Assembly: GCA_027306845.1 (NCBI GenBank)
Contig: DAHUYY010000019.1
Location: forward strand, 1 to 16,030
DNA length: 16,030 nt
Direction of reading: 5' to 3'
Source of the DNA: Vulcanimicrobiota bacterium
GTDB taxonomy: Bacteria; Vulcanimicrobiota; Vulcanimicrobiia; Vulcanimicrobiales; Vulcanimicrobiaceae
Shown here: positions 6,498-14,368 of the stretch, one piece after another
Numbering within the stretch: the first letter of the stretch is position 1
How the letters are laid out: each line of letters starts with the position of its first letter
The notes under the pieces: generated by a model
The model's input: the letters and a program-made list of their open reading frames with translations, nothing else
Told to the model about the DNA's origin: nothing
Database searches by the model: none
Made by a program: the position numbers and the translations under genes

Positions 6498-9089
6498 TTG
6501 GGAAACGGAGTGGAACCGGTCACCGATAGGCTCTCCGACGCTGAAGCAGCGGCGCTTGGGCTCGGTTCGGTAGAGGCTGCTCGACGGCTCGCGCTCGACG
6601 GGCCGAACGAACTGCCGTCGGCGAAACGGCGTTCGTGGCTCTCGGTCGCCGCCGAGGCCGCGCGCGAACCGATGTTCCTGTTGTTGGTCGCCTGCGGCGT
6701 CGTATACATTCTCCTCGGCGATCCCGCCGAGGCCGCGATGCTGCTCGCCTTCGTTGCCGTCGTCGTCGGAATCAGCATTTCGCAGGCACAGAAGGCGGAG
6801 AGAACGCTCGACACGCTTCGCGAACTCTCCGCTTTCCAAGCGATCGTCATTCGTGACGGTCGCCAGCAACGAATCTCCGCGCGCGATATCGTCTGCGGCG
6901 ACGCCATCGTCATTCTCGAAGGCGATCGCGTTCCCGCCGATGCGGTACTGCTCTCCGGGAACAACGTGAAGGTCGATGAAGCCTTACTCACCGGCGAATC
7001 GGTCGCGGTTCGTAAAGCGGCGCTCTCGCCGACACCCGAGCAGATGGCGAAACCCGGCGGGGAAGATCTTCCGTTCGTTTATTCGGGCACGATGGTCGTC
7101 GGCGGGAAGGGAATTGCGCGCGTTCTTGCGATCGGCTCGAAGACCGAGATCGGCGCGATCGGCAGTGCGCTCGCCGATGTAAAGGTCGAACCGACCCGCA
7201 TCCAGCGGGAGACGAACTTGGTGGTGCGGCGGCTAGCCGTAGCGGCGTTGATTTTCAGCGCTTTGGTCGCGCTCGCCTACGGCTTGCACCGCGGAGATTG
7301 GTTGCGCGCCGTGTTGGTCGGCATTGCGCTTGCGATGGCGATTCTTCCCGAAGAACTTCCCGTCGTGTTGTCGGTATTTCTCGGCCTCGGTGCTTGGAGA
7401 ATCGCGCAGAAAAATGTACTGACGCGCCGCCTTCCGGCGATTGAAATGTTGGGTTCGGCGACGCTCCTTTGCGTCGATAAAACCGGCACGCTCACCGAAA
7501 ATCGCATGTCCGTTGTGACGCTCGCCTCCGCCGACGGTGCGCTTTGCCGTTGCGATAGTGCGACACCGATCCCCGCGCAGTACCACGATATTCTCGAATA
7601 CGGCGCATTGGCGAGCCATCGCGATCCCTTCGACCCGACCGAACGCGCGATCGCCGATGCGTTAGCGCATCGCTTAGCGGGAAGCGACCGCAGACATCGT
7701 GACTGGGTGCTCGCCGGTGAGTACCCGCTATCGCGCTCGATGCTCGCAATGTCGCGGGTTTGGGTTCGTCCCGATGCTCGGAGCTGGGTCGTTGCCGCAA
7801 AAGGCGCGCCGGAAGCGATCGCCGATCTCTGCCATCTCGACCGCGTTCGAACCGAGGCCCTCGAAGCCCGCGTATCGGAGATCGCCTCGACGGGGCTGCG
7901 CGTCTTGGGTGTGGCGCGAGCGCTCTACACCGGTGATACCCTGCCCGAGGGGCAGCACGATTTCGAGTTTGAATTTGTCGGATTGATCGGCCTCGCCGAC
8001 CCGATACGGCCGCGCGTGCCGGCGGCGGTCGCCGAGGCCTACACCGCGGGCATCCGCGTCGTCATCATCACGGGCGACTACCCGGCGACGGCGGTCAGCG
8101 TTGCGAAGAGTATCGGGTTGAAGAGCCCGGAGCGTTATCTGACCGGCGTACAGCTCGAAGCGATGGACGATGCAGCGCTCTCGGCGGCGGTCGCCGAGAC
8201 GAATATTTTCTGTCGCGTTATTCCCGAGCAGAAACTGCGATTGGTCGAGGCCTTCAAACGAAACGGTGAGATCGTCGCGATGACGGGAGACGGTGTTAAC
8301 GATGCGCCTGCTTTGAAAGCCGCCCATGTCGGCATTGCCATGGGTGCGCGAGGAACCGATGTCGCGCGCGAAGCGGCGGCGCTGGTGCTTCTCGATGACG
8401 ATTTCGGTTCGATTATCGATGCCGTCAAACTCGGGCGACGGATCTTTGACAATCTCCACAAGGCGATCGCGTTCGTTATTTCCGCGCACGTTCCAATCGT
8501 GGGAATGAGCTTGATTCCAGTGCTTCTTGGAATGCCGTTGCTGCTGTTACCCGTGCATATTTTATTCTTACAGCTCATCATCGATCCGGCGTGCTCGATT
8601 GCGTTCGAGGCAGAGCCGGCCGAAGAAGATATTATGCGGCGGCCGCCGAGGCCCGTCGGCGCCTCCTTGTTCGACCGCGCGCTTCTCATTCATGCCGGAA
8701 TGCAAGGGGGCATCGCGTTGGCCGCAACGCTTGCGGTCTTTGTTGCGGCTCTTGCGTTCGGGCGCGACGAGCGCGTTGCTCGCGCGTTGGCATTTACGAC
8801 GATGGTGTTGGTGAGCGTCGCGCTCCTGTTTATCAATCGTTCGACCGGTGGGAGCGTCGCGCGCACGATGCGCGTTCGCAACCCGGCGGTAACGATCATC
8901 GCCGTGGGAGCGCTGCTCTTCCTTGTCGCGGCGCTGACCGTCGCTCCGATCCGTCACTTGTTTTCGTTTGAGGCTCTGCGACTGCGGGATCTTCTCTTAC
9001 CGGCTGCTGCGTGGGTCGCCTCGATCCTCGGGTTGGTGCTCCTTCGTTTTGCGGCGACGCACGCGCGCGAGCGCTCGCTCGCGAACTAG
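6498..9089 (+). CDS. P-type cation-transporting ATPase (P2-like, non-SERCA ion site)
   Basis: This is a full-length 863-residue P-type ATPase. It has an N-terminal cation-ATPase segment (about 10-40, LSDAEA...GPNELP), first helices about 57-100, actuator TGES at 165-168, M4 PEELP at 284-288, phosphorylation site D327 in DKTGTLT, and hinge TGDGVNDAPA from 596. M5-M6 lie around 650-700, followed by four C-terminal helices. The overall pattern matches P2A ATPases, but of the SERCA calcium ligands only E309 (here E285) and D800 (here D696) remain. N768 is H664, E771 is I667, N796 is Q692 and T799 is I695. The M6 string LQLIIDPACSIAFEAEP marks, from memory, a bacterial subgroup of unknown ion specificity. 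The start is TTG 6498, directly after the transporter's TAA; GTG 6510 is an equally possible start four residues in. The gene converges on and overlaps the minus-strand gene by four bases. Confidence 0.92.
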   Translation: MGNGVEPVTDRLSDAEAAALGLGSVEAARRLALDGPNELPSAKRRSWLSVAAEAAREPMFLLLVACGVVYILLGDPAEAAMLLAFVAVVVGISISQAQKAERTLDTLRELSAFQAIVIRDGRQQRISARDIVCGDAIVILEGDRVPADAVLLSGNNVKVDEALLTGESVAVRKAALSPTPEQMAKPGGEDLPFVYSGTMVVGGKGIARVLAIGSKTEIGAIGSALADVKVEPTRIQRETNLVVRRLAVAALIFSALVALAYGLHRGDWLRAVLVGIALAMAILPEELPVVLSVFLGLGAWRIAQKNVLTRRLPAIEMLGSATLLCVDKTGTLTENRMSVVTLASADGALCRCDSATPIPAQYHDILEYGALASHRDPFDPTERAIADALAHRLAGSDRRHRDWVLAGEYPLSRSMLAMSRVWVRPDARSWVVAAKGAPEAIADLCHLDRVRTEALEARVSEIASTGLRVLGVARALYTGDTLPEGQHDFEFEFVGLIGLADPIRPRVPAAVAEAYTAGIRVVIITGDYPATAVSVAKSIGLKSPERYLTGVQLEAMDDAALSAAVAETNIFCRVIPEQKLRLVEAFKRNGEIVAMTGDGVNDAPALKAAHVGIAMGARGTDVAREAAALVLLDDDFGSIIDAVKLGRRIFDNLHKAIAFVISAHVPIVGMSLIPVLLGMPLLLLPVHILFLQLIIDPACSIAFEAEPAEEDIMRRPPRPVGASLFDRALLIHAGMQGGIALAATLAVFVAALAFGRDERVARALAFTTMVLVSVALLFINRSTGGSVARTMRVRNPAVTIIAVGALLFLVAALTVAPIRHLFSFEALRLRDLLLPAAAWVASILGLVLLRFAATHARERSLAN

Positions 9090-9099
9090 TGAGCGAGCG
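9072..9099. terminator. Inverted repeat spanning two convergent stop codons
   Basis: CGCTCGCTC (9072-9080) and GAGCGAGCG (9091-9099) are perfect complements around a 10-base loop. The loop holds CTAG (9086-9089), which supplies the TAG stop of the ATPase on one strand and of the hypothetical gene on the other. A GC-rich 9-bp stem at the end of convergent genes suits a bidirectional terminator. There is no T-run in either direction, and alternative pairings such as the GAGCGCTC palindrome at 9069-9076 compete with it. Confidence 0.45.
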
Positions 9100-9595
9100 G
9101 TGGCCGCCCGTGCGGCCGCGGTTGCACGCCGACGGTATCGCGACCCCCGGTGTTTTTCTGTTCTTTTCCGGCGTGCGGCGGCCGATGGGAGAAATCCAGG
9201 CGCGCGGCATCGATGCAGTAGCCAGCCTCGGAGACGATCGCGGGATCGATGGTCAACGTACTTAACCCTAACTCGCCATAGATCTCGCTGAGGCGCGCGA
9301 GCAGGTGCTCGACGGTGTGCCGGAGGCGCTCGTTGCCGACGAGGAGGCCGCGCGCGACCAACTCGTCGACCATCGTCGTGGCCTCGAACGGCGCGAGCGG
9401 CATCAACCGTCGCGCCTCGCCCTCGCCGATTCCAACGATCATCGATAGGCCGGCGATCGCGGTTGGGTCGATAGCGATGCGAACTTTTGTTCGGTGCCGT
9501 TTCCCGAGGCTTTCGTGCGTTCCATCGGCGGGATGGACGCGTAGGCCGAAACGTTCCAGGTCGGTAAGGGCTTCGGGTCCAGTATGCACGTTCAT
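9086..9595 (-). CDS. Hypothetical protein (169 aa)
   Basis: I do not recognise this protein. The ATG at 9595 has AGGA seven bases upstream on the minus strand. Residues 36-125 look folded (VRIAIDPTAIAGLSMIVGIG, then helical segments around MVDELVARGLL and RLRHTVEHLLARLSEIYGEL). The last 35 residues are a polar, Arg/His/Gly/Pro-rich tail, probably disordered. It has no signal peptide or membrane helix and a single Cys in EAGYCIDA. It lies 67 bp downstream of the nuclease-helicase on the same strand and could be cotranscribed with it, but a functional link is only a possibility. Its stop overlaps the convergent ATPase stop through a CTAG palindrome. Codon pattern and ribosome binding site support real coding. 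Confidence 0.65.
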   Translation of the reverse strand: MNVHTGPEALTDLERFGLRVHPADGTHESLGKRHRTKVRIAIDPTAIAGLSMIVGIGEGEARRLMPLAPFEATTMVDELVARGLLVGNERLRHTVEHLLARLSEIYGELGLSTLTIDPAIVSEAGYCIDAARLDFSHRPPHAGKEQKNTGGRDTVGVQPRPHGRPPLAH

Positions 9596-9662
9596 ACAAA
9601 AATCCTAGCGATTACCGAAGAAGAGGCGATGAATCCCGAGTGCAGGCGCCTTCTCGCCGGGG

Positions 9663-12600
9663 TTACGCCGTCGCCGCTTCAACGAAGCGGCAGAGCAGAT
9701 TGAGCATCGCCATCTGCTCGACCGTCGAGCAGCGCAGATCGAGCAGCCCCGGGTTCGTCACCAATACCGTCATGCATTGGGCGCGTGAAATCGCGACGTT
9801 AAAACGGTTCTTTTCGAATAAAAAATCGATCCCGCGCGGTGCCGATTCGAGGCTCGACGTCGCCATCGTATAGAAAACGATCGGCGCTTCCTGCCCTTGA
9901 AATTTATCGACGGTTCCGACCCGGATATCGGGAAAACCGGCGTCGGCGAGCATGCCCTCGAGAAGGAGACGCTGCCCGTTATACGGCGTGACGACGAGAA
10001 TATCGGCATCGACGATCGCGCGTGTCTTTTGCTTGCCGACGCGGACTCGTCCCTTACGCAGGCGTTTGATTTCGGCGAGAACGCGTTCTGCCTCTTCGAG
10101 GGATTCGCGCGAGTTGCCGTCGTGGATGACGGGCAAATATCGGAGCCCCGCCCCGCGCAGCCCGGCACTTTCGACCAACGAACCCTCGGTGTCGGGCGCG
10201 GAGTGCAAGCGGCCTGCATACACGTGGCGAGAGATAAAGGAACAGATGTCGGGGTGCATGCGAAATGAAGTATCGAGAAATATGCCGCGTTCGGGCGGCA
10301 CCGTTGCCGCGTCACCGAGCAAATAGTTGAGAACGGAGCCTCCCATTCCGGGCGGATGAACGCCTTGCGATACTTGGGCGAGTTGGAGCGGGTCGCCCAA
10401 CAAGACGAGGTTTTTGGCGGCGGGTGCGACGGCGATGACGTCGGCGAGCGCGATCTGTCCGGCCTCATCGATAAACAGATAGTCGAGGTCGACGGCAAAA
10501 TCTTCGCGAGAAAAGAGCCACGAAGTTCCGGCGGCGAGTTCGCAGGATCCCGCGACGAATGCCGCATTATTGGTGGTGCCGGCGATATATGGAGCGCGCA
10601 TCTTCGACGCGAAACTCTCGCCGGCGCCGACCTTGTAGAGACCGCGAAAGTCGACGTGCTGCGTTTTCGCAGCCGCTTCGATTTTATGAAGCAGGTTTTG
10701 AATGGCTTTATGGGTCGTCGACATAACGCCGATACGTTTGCCTTCGCCGAGGAGCGTGGCGATCGTCTTCGATGCAACCGTTGATTTTCCCGAACCCGGC
10801 GGGCCCTGGACGAAAAGATAGCTTTCGTCGAGCTTGCGGACGACCGCTACGATGTGCTCTACGTCGACGCTCTCCGGCTGGATCGTTCCGTTCTTGCCGA
10901 TCCCGCGGATGCGCGGGCGGCGCAGAAGCAGATCGATGACCGAGCGCGGCCGAGCATGTGGCAAGTTCGCAGGAAGTGCTTCGGCGATGCGCACCAGCGA
11001 AGCCCGCTGCGCCCTCGTGTCGATCGGCGGCGCGGGAATAAGCGCGGTTAGCGTGCGCGCACGGGCGATATCCCCGCTGCGACGAATGCGAATGCGTCGC
11101 TTCTCTTCGTCGATGTCGACGAACGTACCGGCAGCTTTCATCGTCAGCGGGTCGAGCATCCGATCCGTAACGCTGTATTCTTGCTCCGGGAAGCGATAGG
11201 TATAGGTGCGATTTTTTTCGCGCCCGTGGAGAGCGGGTTCGTGCGTGTCGACCAACTGCAGGCCGCCGAGGCATTCGGCGCGCTCGATATGTTCGGTCGC
11301 CGAAAGCTCGGAGAGGTCGAAGAGCGTCCACCAGGTCGGCTTATCTTCTCGGCGATGGTACGAAAGCAACTGCGCGACGATCCAGCAGACGCGCGCGTAT
11401 TCTTCGCTTGCCTCGAGCTCTTCGGTGCTCCCGATCGTCGGTGCCGCGGCGAGTAGGCGTTGTTGTAGGTCGCTCAATGCGGCGAGTTTGGCGGCGCGCT
11501 CTTCTTCGAGCGAGGGCGGTTCTCGTTTGGGGCGCCAGGGAATCTCGCAGCCGAAGCGCTTTTGGGCGTCGGCGCGAAGGGTGATCAGCCACTCGCGCAA
11601 CTCGAACGTGGAGCGACAATCTTCCTCGTTATATCGCTCGATCGTTTCGAGAAGGGCGCGGTTGCTTTGGTCGAGGAGCCACTGCTCGAACATGACGACG
11701 GAGTCATCTCCGCTGCGCAGCTCGGCGGCACGTTTGAACCCATAGTAAAGTTCGAGTTTTTTAATCGAGTAACTGGGCTGCCCGACGCAGATCGCCTGGC
11801 GGGCGACCGTATAGAGATCGACCAGAACCTCCGAGCGAAGAAGATCGTCGATCTCGGCCTCGCGCGTCGCGTGCCGAACGCTGAGTCTGCGAAGCGCCCC
11901 TTTTTCGTACGAAGCGTAATGATAGATGTGGAGGTCGGGGTACTTCTGGCGGCGCTTCATGAAGAAATCGATGCATTCTTCGAACGCGCGACGTTCCGAT
12001 TTCGCGTCGGTTCCCCAGAACGGCACAAAGCGTCGTTCATCGGCGAGATAGATGCCGAAGAGATACTCCAATCCCAAACCCGGCGCGAAGAGTGGATCGC
12101 CCTCCATATCGAAAAAAACATCGCCGAGATTCGGCTGGGGAAGAAAGCCGAAGCCACGGAGTTCCTCGGGGGGAAGAAGTTCGTAGCGTGGCACGCCGCC
12201 GTCACGCTGCTCCACCTGCAGGCGCGCCTGGCGGCGGAGGCCGGCGAAGGTGTCGCGCGCGATACCCGGTGGGAGCGATCGATCGGGAGCCGTGGCGAGT
12301 TGCCGCATCGTAAGGATCGGCGGATCGGCTGCCGCGAATAAGCGGATCTGGTCGGAACGCATGTTCGAAACAAGACTGAGATGGTCGCGCGCCTCGCGAA
12401 GATCTTCGCAACGCGTCTTCCAGGTGCAGAGCATGCAGTGCTTTACGGGGGATGGAACGTCGTCAAGGCGCATCTCCAATGCCCCGGAACGAAGCTCGGC
12501 GATTTCGCTGAGAAACGACGATTTCAAGCGTCGATAATAGGCACTGTAGTCATCGAGGCGAAAGGTGCGGCGTTCGTTCGAACCGAGGCGTAGGTGCATG

Positions 12601-13103
12601 AATTCCGGAGCGATGCCGAAGACGCGCTCCACCTGCTCGCTGTAAAAGCAGAGTTGAATGATGAAATAGGGCTTTTCCGAGAGCGCGAGTTTCGCATCTT
12701 CGACTTCATAGCGAGCGTCAGAGCCCGGCGCCTCGGGCACGACGCGGCGGAGAAAATCGGCGCGACCATACCACGTTCCGTCGAAAAAAGCGGCTTGGTA
12801 GATCGTCGGGGCGCCGGCACGCATCGCTGCGATCGTCTGCGCCTCAGCATGCTCGAAGGCTGCAATCGATCGGCGAGCGATCGCGGGGATCGCCTCCACG
12901 CGTTCTTGTTGCTCGAGCGAGGCAAGGTAGCGATGCTCGTGCTCCTGCCCCTTGCGGGCGAGCAACTCACTCTGTGGATCGAGCGGCGCGTCGATGCGGT
13001 GCTCGCCTGCGACGGAAAGATCGAGCGCGGTGAGGCTCCGACATTCAAGAAATCGGTTCAGGTCGGAGGGCGAAAAAATCAGGCGCCCATCGAGAATTTG
13101 CAC
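9663..13103 (-). CDS. TM0106-type RecB nuclease / RNase H-like exonuclease / SF1 helicase fusion
   Basis: This 1146-residue protein joins three DNA- or RNA-processing units. Residues about 1-245 are a RecB/Cas4-like PDEXK nuclease of the TM0106 family: GRADFL (D116), EVEDAKLA (D136, K138) and a QxxxY-type motif (Q150, Y154). It carries a four-cysteine set fit for an Fe-S cluster (C21, C223, C226, C232). Residues about 325-505 are an RNase H-fold exonuclease of the YprB type: FFDMEGD (D332, E334), HYASYEKGAL and YNEEDCRST. Residues about 730-1146 are an Upf1/Dna2-like SF1 helicase: GPPGSGKST near 766, IDEAGQ near 879, GDPLQLAQV, SFRMHP, TVDKFQGQE near 1067 and NRFNVAISRAQ near 1100. All key residues are present, so it should be active. 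The GTG start at 13103 is set by GGGGGAGG seven bases upstream. It is divergent from the MFS gene. A repair or defence role is inferred. Confidence 0.9.
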   Translation of the reverse strand: MQILDGRLIFSPSDLNRFLECRSLTALDLSVAGEHRIDAPLDPQSELLARKGQEHEHRYLASLEQQERVEAIPAIARRSIAAFEHAEAQTIAAMRAGAPTIYQAAFFDGTWYGRADFLRRVVPEAPGSDARYEVEDAKLALSEKPYFIIQLCFYSEQVERVFGIAPEFMHLRLGSNERRTFRLDDYSAYYRRLKSSFLSEIAELRSGALEMRLDDVPSPVKHCMLCTWKTRCEDLREARDHLSLVSNMRSDQIRLFAAADPPILTMRQLATAPDRSLPPGIARDTFAGLRRQARLQVEQRDGGVPRYELLPPEELRGFGFLPQPNLGDVFFDMEGDPLFAPGLGLEYLFGIYLADERRFVPFWGTDAKSERRAFEECIDFFMKRRQKYPDLHIYHYASYEKGALRRLSVRHATREAEIDDLLRSEVLVDLYTVARQAICVGQPSYSIKKLELYYGFKRAAELRSGDDSVVMFEQWLLDQSNRALLETIERYNEEDCRSTFELREWLITLRADAQKRFGCEIPWRPKREPPSLEEERAAKLAALSDLQQRLLAAAPTIGSTEELEASEEYARVCWIVAQLLSYHRREDKPTWWTLFDLSELSATEHIERAECLGGLQLVDTHEPALHGREKNRTYTYRFPEQEYSVTDRMLDPLTMKAAGTFVDIDEEKRRIRIRRSGDIARARTLTALIPAPPIDTRAQRASLVRIAEALPANLPHARPRSVIDLLLRRPRIRGIGKNGTIQPESVDVEHIVAVVRKLDESYLFVQGPPGSGKSTVASKTIATLLGEGKRIGVMSTTHKAIQNLLHKIEAAAKTQHVDFRGLYKVGAGESFASKMRAPYIAGTTNNAAFVAGSCELAAGTSWLFSREDFAVDLDYLFIDEAGQIALADVIAVAPAAKNLVLLGDPLQLAQVSQGVHPPGMGGSVLNYLLGDAATVPPERGIFLDTSFRMHPDICSFISRHVYAGRLHSAPDTEGSLVESAGLRGAGLRYLPVIHDGNSRESLEEAERVLAEIKRLRKGRVRVGKQKTRAIVDADILVVTPYNGQRLLLEGMLADAGFPDIRVGTVDKFQGQEAPIVFYTMATSSLESAPRGIDFLFEKNRFNVAISRAQCMTVLVTNPGLLDLRCSTVEQMAMLNLLCRFVEAATA

Positions 13104-13177
13104 CAGCCGCCCTCCCCCGTCGCTATCGATGATCCCTGCAAGGATGAACGATACCGGAAGTGGGAACAGGCTCGGAG
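13104..13177. promoter_or_regulatory. Divergent intergenic region between nuclease-helicase and MFS genes
   Basis: This 74-bp region must hold the promoters of both divergent genes. Its left edge contains the minus-strand GGGGGAGG ribosome site of the helicase. I see no convincing -35/-10 pair in either direction and no operator-like palindrome. Confidence 0.35.
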
Positions 13178-14368
13178 ATGTCGCTTCGAACTCCCTTGCT
13201 GCCGCTGTACGCAGGGCGCGCCCTGCGCAGCGTCTCGCAAGGATATCTCGCTATCGGTGTGCCGCTCTACTTGCTTTCGTTGGGCTACAGCGCTACCGCA
13301 GTCGGGCTGCTCATCGCGATCGGCTCGGGCTCCGGAGCGTTGCTCACGCTCGCCGTCGGCGCGCTCGCAGATCGGATCGGCCGCAAACCGATTCTCGCAG
13401 CGTTCGGAATTCTGACTGCACTCGCCGGTGTGGTATTTGCAGTTCAGGGAAATTTTTTCGTCCTCGCGATCGCCGGTGCGCTTGGAACGATCGGCCAAGG
13501 CGGCGGCGTCGGCAGCGGTGGCGCATTCGGGCCGTATTTTGTCGCCGAGCAGGCGCTTACTGCGGAGCTCTCAGGAGACGAACGGCGCACGGCGGTCTTC
13601 GCTCGGCTCTCGTTAGTCGGTACGGTTGGGAGCGTGCTGGGAGCCGGTCTCGCCGTCTTTCCCGCCCGCCCGCTCTTCTGGTTGACGGCGATCATCGGCG
13701 TTGCACTGGCGCTCGTCGTCATGCCGATCAAAGAACAGCGTTCGCGTGCGGTTCGCGCTCGTTCGAAAGCATCGCTCGCGCCGAATACCTGGAAATTGAT
13801 TCGGCGCTTCATGCTGACGAATGCGACGAACGGCCTGGCGATCGGCTTTCTCGGCCCGATCTTGGTGCTCTGGTTCCACGAACGCTTTCGCGTCAACGCC
13901 GACCAAATTGCGGTGCTCTATACGACGATCAACGTGCTCTCGATCCTTTCGTACCTCGGGGTAACGCGCATCGTCGCGGCGATCGGCGGCGCCGTACGCA
14001 CGGTCGTCGCCTTACGGGTCTTTTCGTGCGTGTTGCTGGCCGCGATGCCCTTTGCGCCGAGTTTCGTCTTCGCCGGTGCGATCTACGCGTTGCGCATGTT
14101 GGTCAACATCGTGACCTTCCCGGTGCGCCAATCCTATGCGATGGGGATTATCCCCGCTTCGGAGCGCTCGCGAGCCTCTGCGCTTTCGAATCTACCGGCG
14201 CGCGTCGGCTCGATGGGCGGGCCGCTCGTCGCCGGTGCGCTCATCGAACACGCATGGATCGGGTTGCCGCTGGAGTTTGCCTCGGCGCTGCAACTGCTCA
14301 ACGCGGGGCTCGATTGGTTGTTTTTCCGCAACTTGCCGCCGCCGGAAGAAGTTGAAGGCGAGGTATGA
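13178..14368 (+). CDS. Major facilitator superfamily transporter (396 aa)
   Basis: The protein is about 396 residues with around twelve hydrophobic helices in two halves separated by a basic cytoplasmic loop (KEQRSRAVRARSKAS), the MFS fold. Motif A is clear between helices 2 and 3: GALADRIGRK at 61-70. The N-terminus (LYAGRALRSVSQGYLAIGVPLYLLSLGYSATAVGLL) is typical of small-molecule exporters of the drug/H+ antiport type, but the substrate cannot be deduced. The start at ATG 13178 is preferred because the first membrane helix begins soon after; a GTG at 13160 would add six residues and no start has a strong ribosome site. The stop codon overlaps the start of the dehydrogenase gene as ATGA, so the pair is an operon with coupled translation. 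It is divergent from the nuclease-helicase. Confidence 0.88.
   Translation: MSLRTPLLPLYAGRALRSVSQGYLAIGVPLYLLSLGYSATAVGLLIAIGSGSGALLTLAVGALADRIGRKPILAAFGILTALAGVVFAVQGNFFVLAIAGALGTIGQGGGVGSGGAFGPYFVAEQALTAELSGDERRTAVFARLSLVGTVGSVLGAGLAVFPARPLFWLTAIIGVALALVVMPIKEQRSRAVRARSKASLAPNTWKLIRRFMLTNATNGLAIGFLGPILVLWFHERFRVNADQIAVLYTTINVLSILSYLGVTRIVAAIGGAVRTVVALRVFSCVLLAAMPFAPSFVFAGAIYALRMLVNIVTFPVRQSYAMGIIPASERSRASALSNLPARVGSMGGPLVAGALIEHAWIGLPLEFASALQLLNAGLDWLFFRNLPPPEEVEGEV

Noticed and set aside
11562..12341. 259-codon plus-strand open frame inside the nuclease-helicase gene
   Set aside because: It is antisense to the conserved RNase H and linker regions whose motifs are intact on the minus strand.
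12952..14355. 467-codon plus-strand open frame overlapping helicase start and MFS gene
   Set aside because: It is extremely Arg/Ala-rich, a shadow of the MFS gene in another frame; it would also have to span the divergent gene starts.
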